A stretch of DNA of 14,545 nucleotides from an uncultured Oscillospiraceae bacterium. Its GTDB lineage: Bacteria > Bacillota > Clostridia > Oscillospirales > Oscillospiraceae. Within the stretch, counting starts at the first letter, position 1. Each line of letters begins with the position of its first letter. The position numbers were made by a program, and so were the translations under genes. The notes under the pieces are model-generated. The model made no database searches. It was not told where the DNA came from and worked only from the letters and a program-made list of their open reading frames with translations. The stretch spans positions 1 to 14,545 of the forward strand of contig CATZRD010000047.1 of the NCBI GenBank assembly GCA_958423465.1, in the 5' to 3' direction. This document shows, one piece after another, positions 12,812-14,545 of this stretch.

Positions 12812-14191
12812 CTACTCCGGCAGGGCCTCCACCAGCGCCTTAAAGGTCCGGCCCCGCTCCTCGAAGTTTTTGAACCGGTCGAAGCTGGTGCTGGCGGGAG
12901 AGAGGAGCACCACGTCCCCGGCCTTCGCCCGGCTGTCCGCCAGAGCTACGGCGGCGGGATAGTCCTCCGCCTCCAGAATTTCCAGGCCCCGGAAATTCTC
13001 CGCCTCCTCCGCGGCCCGCCGGATGGCCCCGGCGGTGGCCCCGCAGAGGATAAGGCACTTCACATGGTCGTTGATCACCGGGCCCAGAGGCCCGTAGCTC
13101 ACGCCCTTGTCCTTGCCGCCGGCGATGAGGATCACCTTCTCCGGGAAGGAGCGAAGGCCCGCCATGGTGCGGCTGGGGCTGGAGGCGATGGAGTCGTTAT
13201 ACCACCGGACTCCCCGGCGCTCCCGGCACAGCTCGATGCGGTGCTCCACCCCGCCGAAGGACCGGGCGAAGGTCCGGATGGTCTCGTCCTCCACCAGTCC
13301 CTGGACGGCGCAGACGGCGGCCATGTAGTTCTCCACGTTGTGGACCCCCGGGAGGAGGATATCCGACAGGGGCAGCACCGGGCGGCTCCTCTCCCCGTCC
13401 CGGTACCAGATCGTCCCCGCCTTGATGAAGCAGCCCCGCTCCGGCACAAGAAGGGGGTCTCTGGTGAACCGGCTGACCTGGCCGGGGGCCTTTTCCGCCA
13501 GGGCGCGGGTGAGGTCGTTGTCCCCGTTCACCGCCAGCAGTCCCGTGGCGTCCTGGTGGGTAAAGATGTTGGCCTTGGCCTGGACATACTCCGCCATGTC
13601 CGTGTGGACGTCCAGGTGGTTGGGGGCCAGATTGGTGAGCACGGCGATGCCGGGGCTGCGGCGGAGAGTCATGAGCTGGAAGGAGCTGAGCTCCACCACC
13701 GCCAGGTCCGTGGGCCCCATGTCCGGCACGCGGGCCAGCAGGGGCCGGCCGATGTTTCCTCCCAGGTGGACGGTCCTGCCCGACGCCTCCAGCAGCTTCG
13801 CGATGATGGTGGTGGTGGTGGTCTTGCCGTCGCTGCCGGTGACGCCGACGATGGGACAGGGACAGACCTCGAAAAACGCCTCCATCTCCGAGGTGATGAC
13901 GCTGCCCCGCCGCCGGGCCTCCTCCAGGAATTTGGGGTGCAGGCCGGGGGTGCGGAACACCACGTCCTCCGTCACGCCCGCCAGATAGTCCTCCCCCAGG
14001 CGCAGCGCGCAGCCCAGGGCCTCCAGCTCCCCCGCCAGGGGACCCAGGGCCTCCCGGCTCTTTTTGTCCCGGACGGTAACGGCAACGCCCCCCTGCCGCA
14101 GCAGGCGGATGAGGGGGGTGTTGCTGACCCCCGCGCCGATGACGGCCACAGTCCTGCCCCGCAGGCTCTCCAGATACGCTTCAATGGTCAT
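12812..14191 (-). CDS. murD: UDP-N-acetylmuramoyl-L-alanine--D-glutamate ligase MurD
   Basis: MurD adds D-glutamate to UDP-MurNAc-L-Ala in the cytoplasm, an ATP-dependent step of peptidoglycan synthesis. The 459-residue protein is of normal length. The N-terminal Rossmann-like domain has VAVIGAGVSNTPL. The P-loop is GVTGSDGKTTTTT (117-128). Further Mur ligase markers are VVELSSFQL (E167), NLAPNHLDVH (H192) and YVQAKANIF, with K206 as the probable carbamylated lysine. The C-terminal domain has WYNDSIASSPSRT, ILIAGGKDKG and LLSPASTSFDRFKNFEERG, all expected. AGGAG lies 8 bases before the ATG. It has its own extended -10 promoter, back to back with that of rnpB. The other mur or fts cell-wall genes are not adjacent here; yunB follows after 60 bases. 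Confidence 0.97.
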   Translation of the reverse strand: MTIEAYLESLRGRTVAVIGAGVSNTPLIRLLRQGGVAVTVRDKKSREALGPLAGELEALGCALRLGEDYLAGVTEDVVFRTPGLHPKFLEEARRRGSVITSEMEAFFEVCPCPIVGVTGSDGKTTTTTIIAKLLEASGRTVHLGGNIGRPLLARVPDMGPTDLAVVELSSFQLMTLRRSPGIAVLTNLAPNHLDVHTDMAEYVQAKANIFTHQDATGLLAVNGDNDLTRALAEKAPGQVSRFTRDPLLVPERGCFIKAGTIWYRDGERSRPVLPLSDILLPGVHNVENYMAAVCAVQGLVEDETIRTFARSFGGVEHRIELCRERRGVRWYNDSIASSPSRTMAGLRSFPEKVILIAGGKDKGVSYGPLGPVINDHVKCLILCGATAGAIRRAAEEAENFRGLEILEAEDYPAAVALADSRAKAGDVVLLSPASTSFDRFKNFEERGRTFKALVEALPE

Positions 14192-14243
14192 ATGCCACGC
14201 TCCTATCGCCGGATGGTTCTCACCGGCCTTCTGATCGGCCTAT

Positions 14244-14272
14244 AGTATACCACGGTCCGGGCCGTAAGACAA
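14244..14272 (-). promoter_or_regulatory. Sigma-A promoter of murD
   Basis: On the minus strand TTGTCT (14267-14272) and TATACT (14244-14249) are separated by 17 bp, with an extended -10 (TGG before TATACT). The predicted leader is about 45 bases. Confidence 0.75.
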
Positions 14273-14294
14273 TTATATTTTCTCAGGACCCGCA

Positions 14295-14323
14295 TTGACA
14301 AGGGCCCCGCCGTGGGCTACAAT
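14295..14323 (+). promoter_or_regulatory. Sigma-A promoter of rnpB
   Basis: A perfect -35 TTGACA (14295-14300) and TACAAT (14318-14323) are separated by exactly 17 bp. The RNA should begin near 14330. The -35 boxes of this and the murD promoter lie 22 bp apart, pointing away from each other. Confidence 0.88.
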
Positions 14324-14329
14324 GGATGC

Positions 14330-14545
14330 TGTGAGAAAAACAGGCGGTCGCGGGGCAGGACCGAAAGGTCCGCCGTGAGGAAAGTCCGGGCTCCGCAGGG
14401 CAAGGATAACGGGTAACGCCCGCCGAAGGCGACTTCAGGAAAAGTGCAACAGAGAGATACCGCCGCCCGGGTCCGCCCGGGCGGCAAGGATGGAAAGGCG
14501 AGGTAAGAGCTCACCCATCGGCTGGAGACTGTCCGATGCTGTAAA
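14330..14545 (+). ncRNA. rnpB: RNase P RNA, bacterial type A (3' end cut off)
   Basis: This is the catalytic RNA of RNase P, which removes 5' leaders from tRNA precursors. The universally conserved core is visible: GAGGAAAGTCCGGGCTCC at 14376-14393, then GGTAACGCCCGCC, GTGCAACAGAGAGATACCGC, and GGTAAGAGCTCACC near 14501-14514. A 10-bp G+C stem, GCCGCCCGGG with CCCGGGCGGC, forms the P12 arm. The P3 arm is a short simple hairpin (GGACC-GAAA-GGTCC). The CAACAGAGAGATACCGC segment fits the ancestral type A rather than the Bacillus type B. The 3' part, including the second half of P1 and P4, lies outside the window. The 5' end is estimated from the promoter. Confidence 0.95.

Noticed and set aside
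13800..13825. Run of GGT triplets that could be a slippage site or phase-variable tract
   Set aside because: It encodes the threonine run of the MurD P-loop (GKTTTTT), a conserved part of the enzyme, and codons keep normal frame.
12173..14245. Very long plus-strand open frame of 690 codons opposite murD and yunB
   Set aside because: It is antisense to two well-conserved genes, with low-complexity Gly/His/Pro/Arg-rich translation typical of the shadow frame of G+C-rich DNA.

Overview
The window looks like a stretch of chromosome from a spore-forming, G+C-rich member of the Clostridia, most likely a gut Oscillospiraceae relative of Flavonifractor, Lawsonibacter or Pseudoflavonifractor. The evidence is the mix of endospore genes (sigH, cwlD, cotJ, yunB), an S-layer-homology surface protein of the kind common in gut Firmicutes, strong AGGAGG ribosome binding sites and G+C-rich third codon positions. 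The genus is inferred from style, not from a search. I see no phage, transposon, CRISPR array or tRNA.

Left block (1-5791, all minus strand). Read in the direction of transcription: cwlD (spore cortex amidase), radA (DNA repair ATPase), a 56-residue membrane protein, ruvB (Holliday junction motor), glmM (UDP-GlcNAc precursor synthesis), sigH (early sporulation sigma factor) and the start of a small zinc-ribbon protein. radA has its own good promoter placed directly behind the cwlD terminator. glmM has a structured 112-base leader. sigH has a consensus sigma-A promoter whose -10 box lies only four bases before the annotated ATG.

Middle (5792-9315). A divergent region separates cwlD from a plus-strand spore coat operon. 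In this operon CotJA and CotJB are fused into one protein, overlapping by one base with cotJC (a manganese-catalase-like protein). A perfect 14-bp bidirectional terminator separates this operon from a convergent gene for a secreted, SLH-anchored beta-helix protein. The central third of that gene is clearly poorer in G+C than its two ends.

Right block (9316-14545). On the minus strand, in transcription order, are murD (peptidoglycan precursor ligase), yunB (sporulation), ligA (NAD-dependent DNA ligase), a small XRE-type regulator and then the SLH gene. The SLH gene has its own promoter, a tandem direct repeat just upstream of that promoter, and a leader of three abutting hairpins. At the far right, back to back with murD, is the RNase P RNA gene rnpB on the plus strand, cut by the window end.

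The genes mostly fall into cell-envelope synthesis (glmM, murD), DNA repair and replication (radA, ruvB, ligA) and sporulation (sigH, cwlD, cotJ, yunB). The most unusual items are the CotJA-CotJB fusion with a retained internal start, the promoter geometry of sigH, the layered control region of the mosaic SLH gene, and a 12-bp element shared by the two sporulation genes cwlD and yunB.
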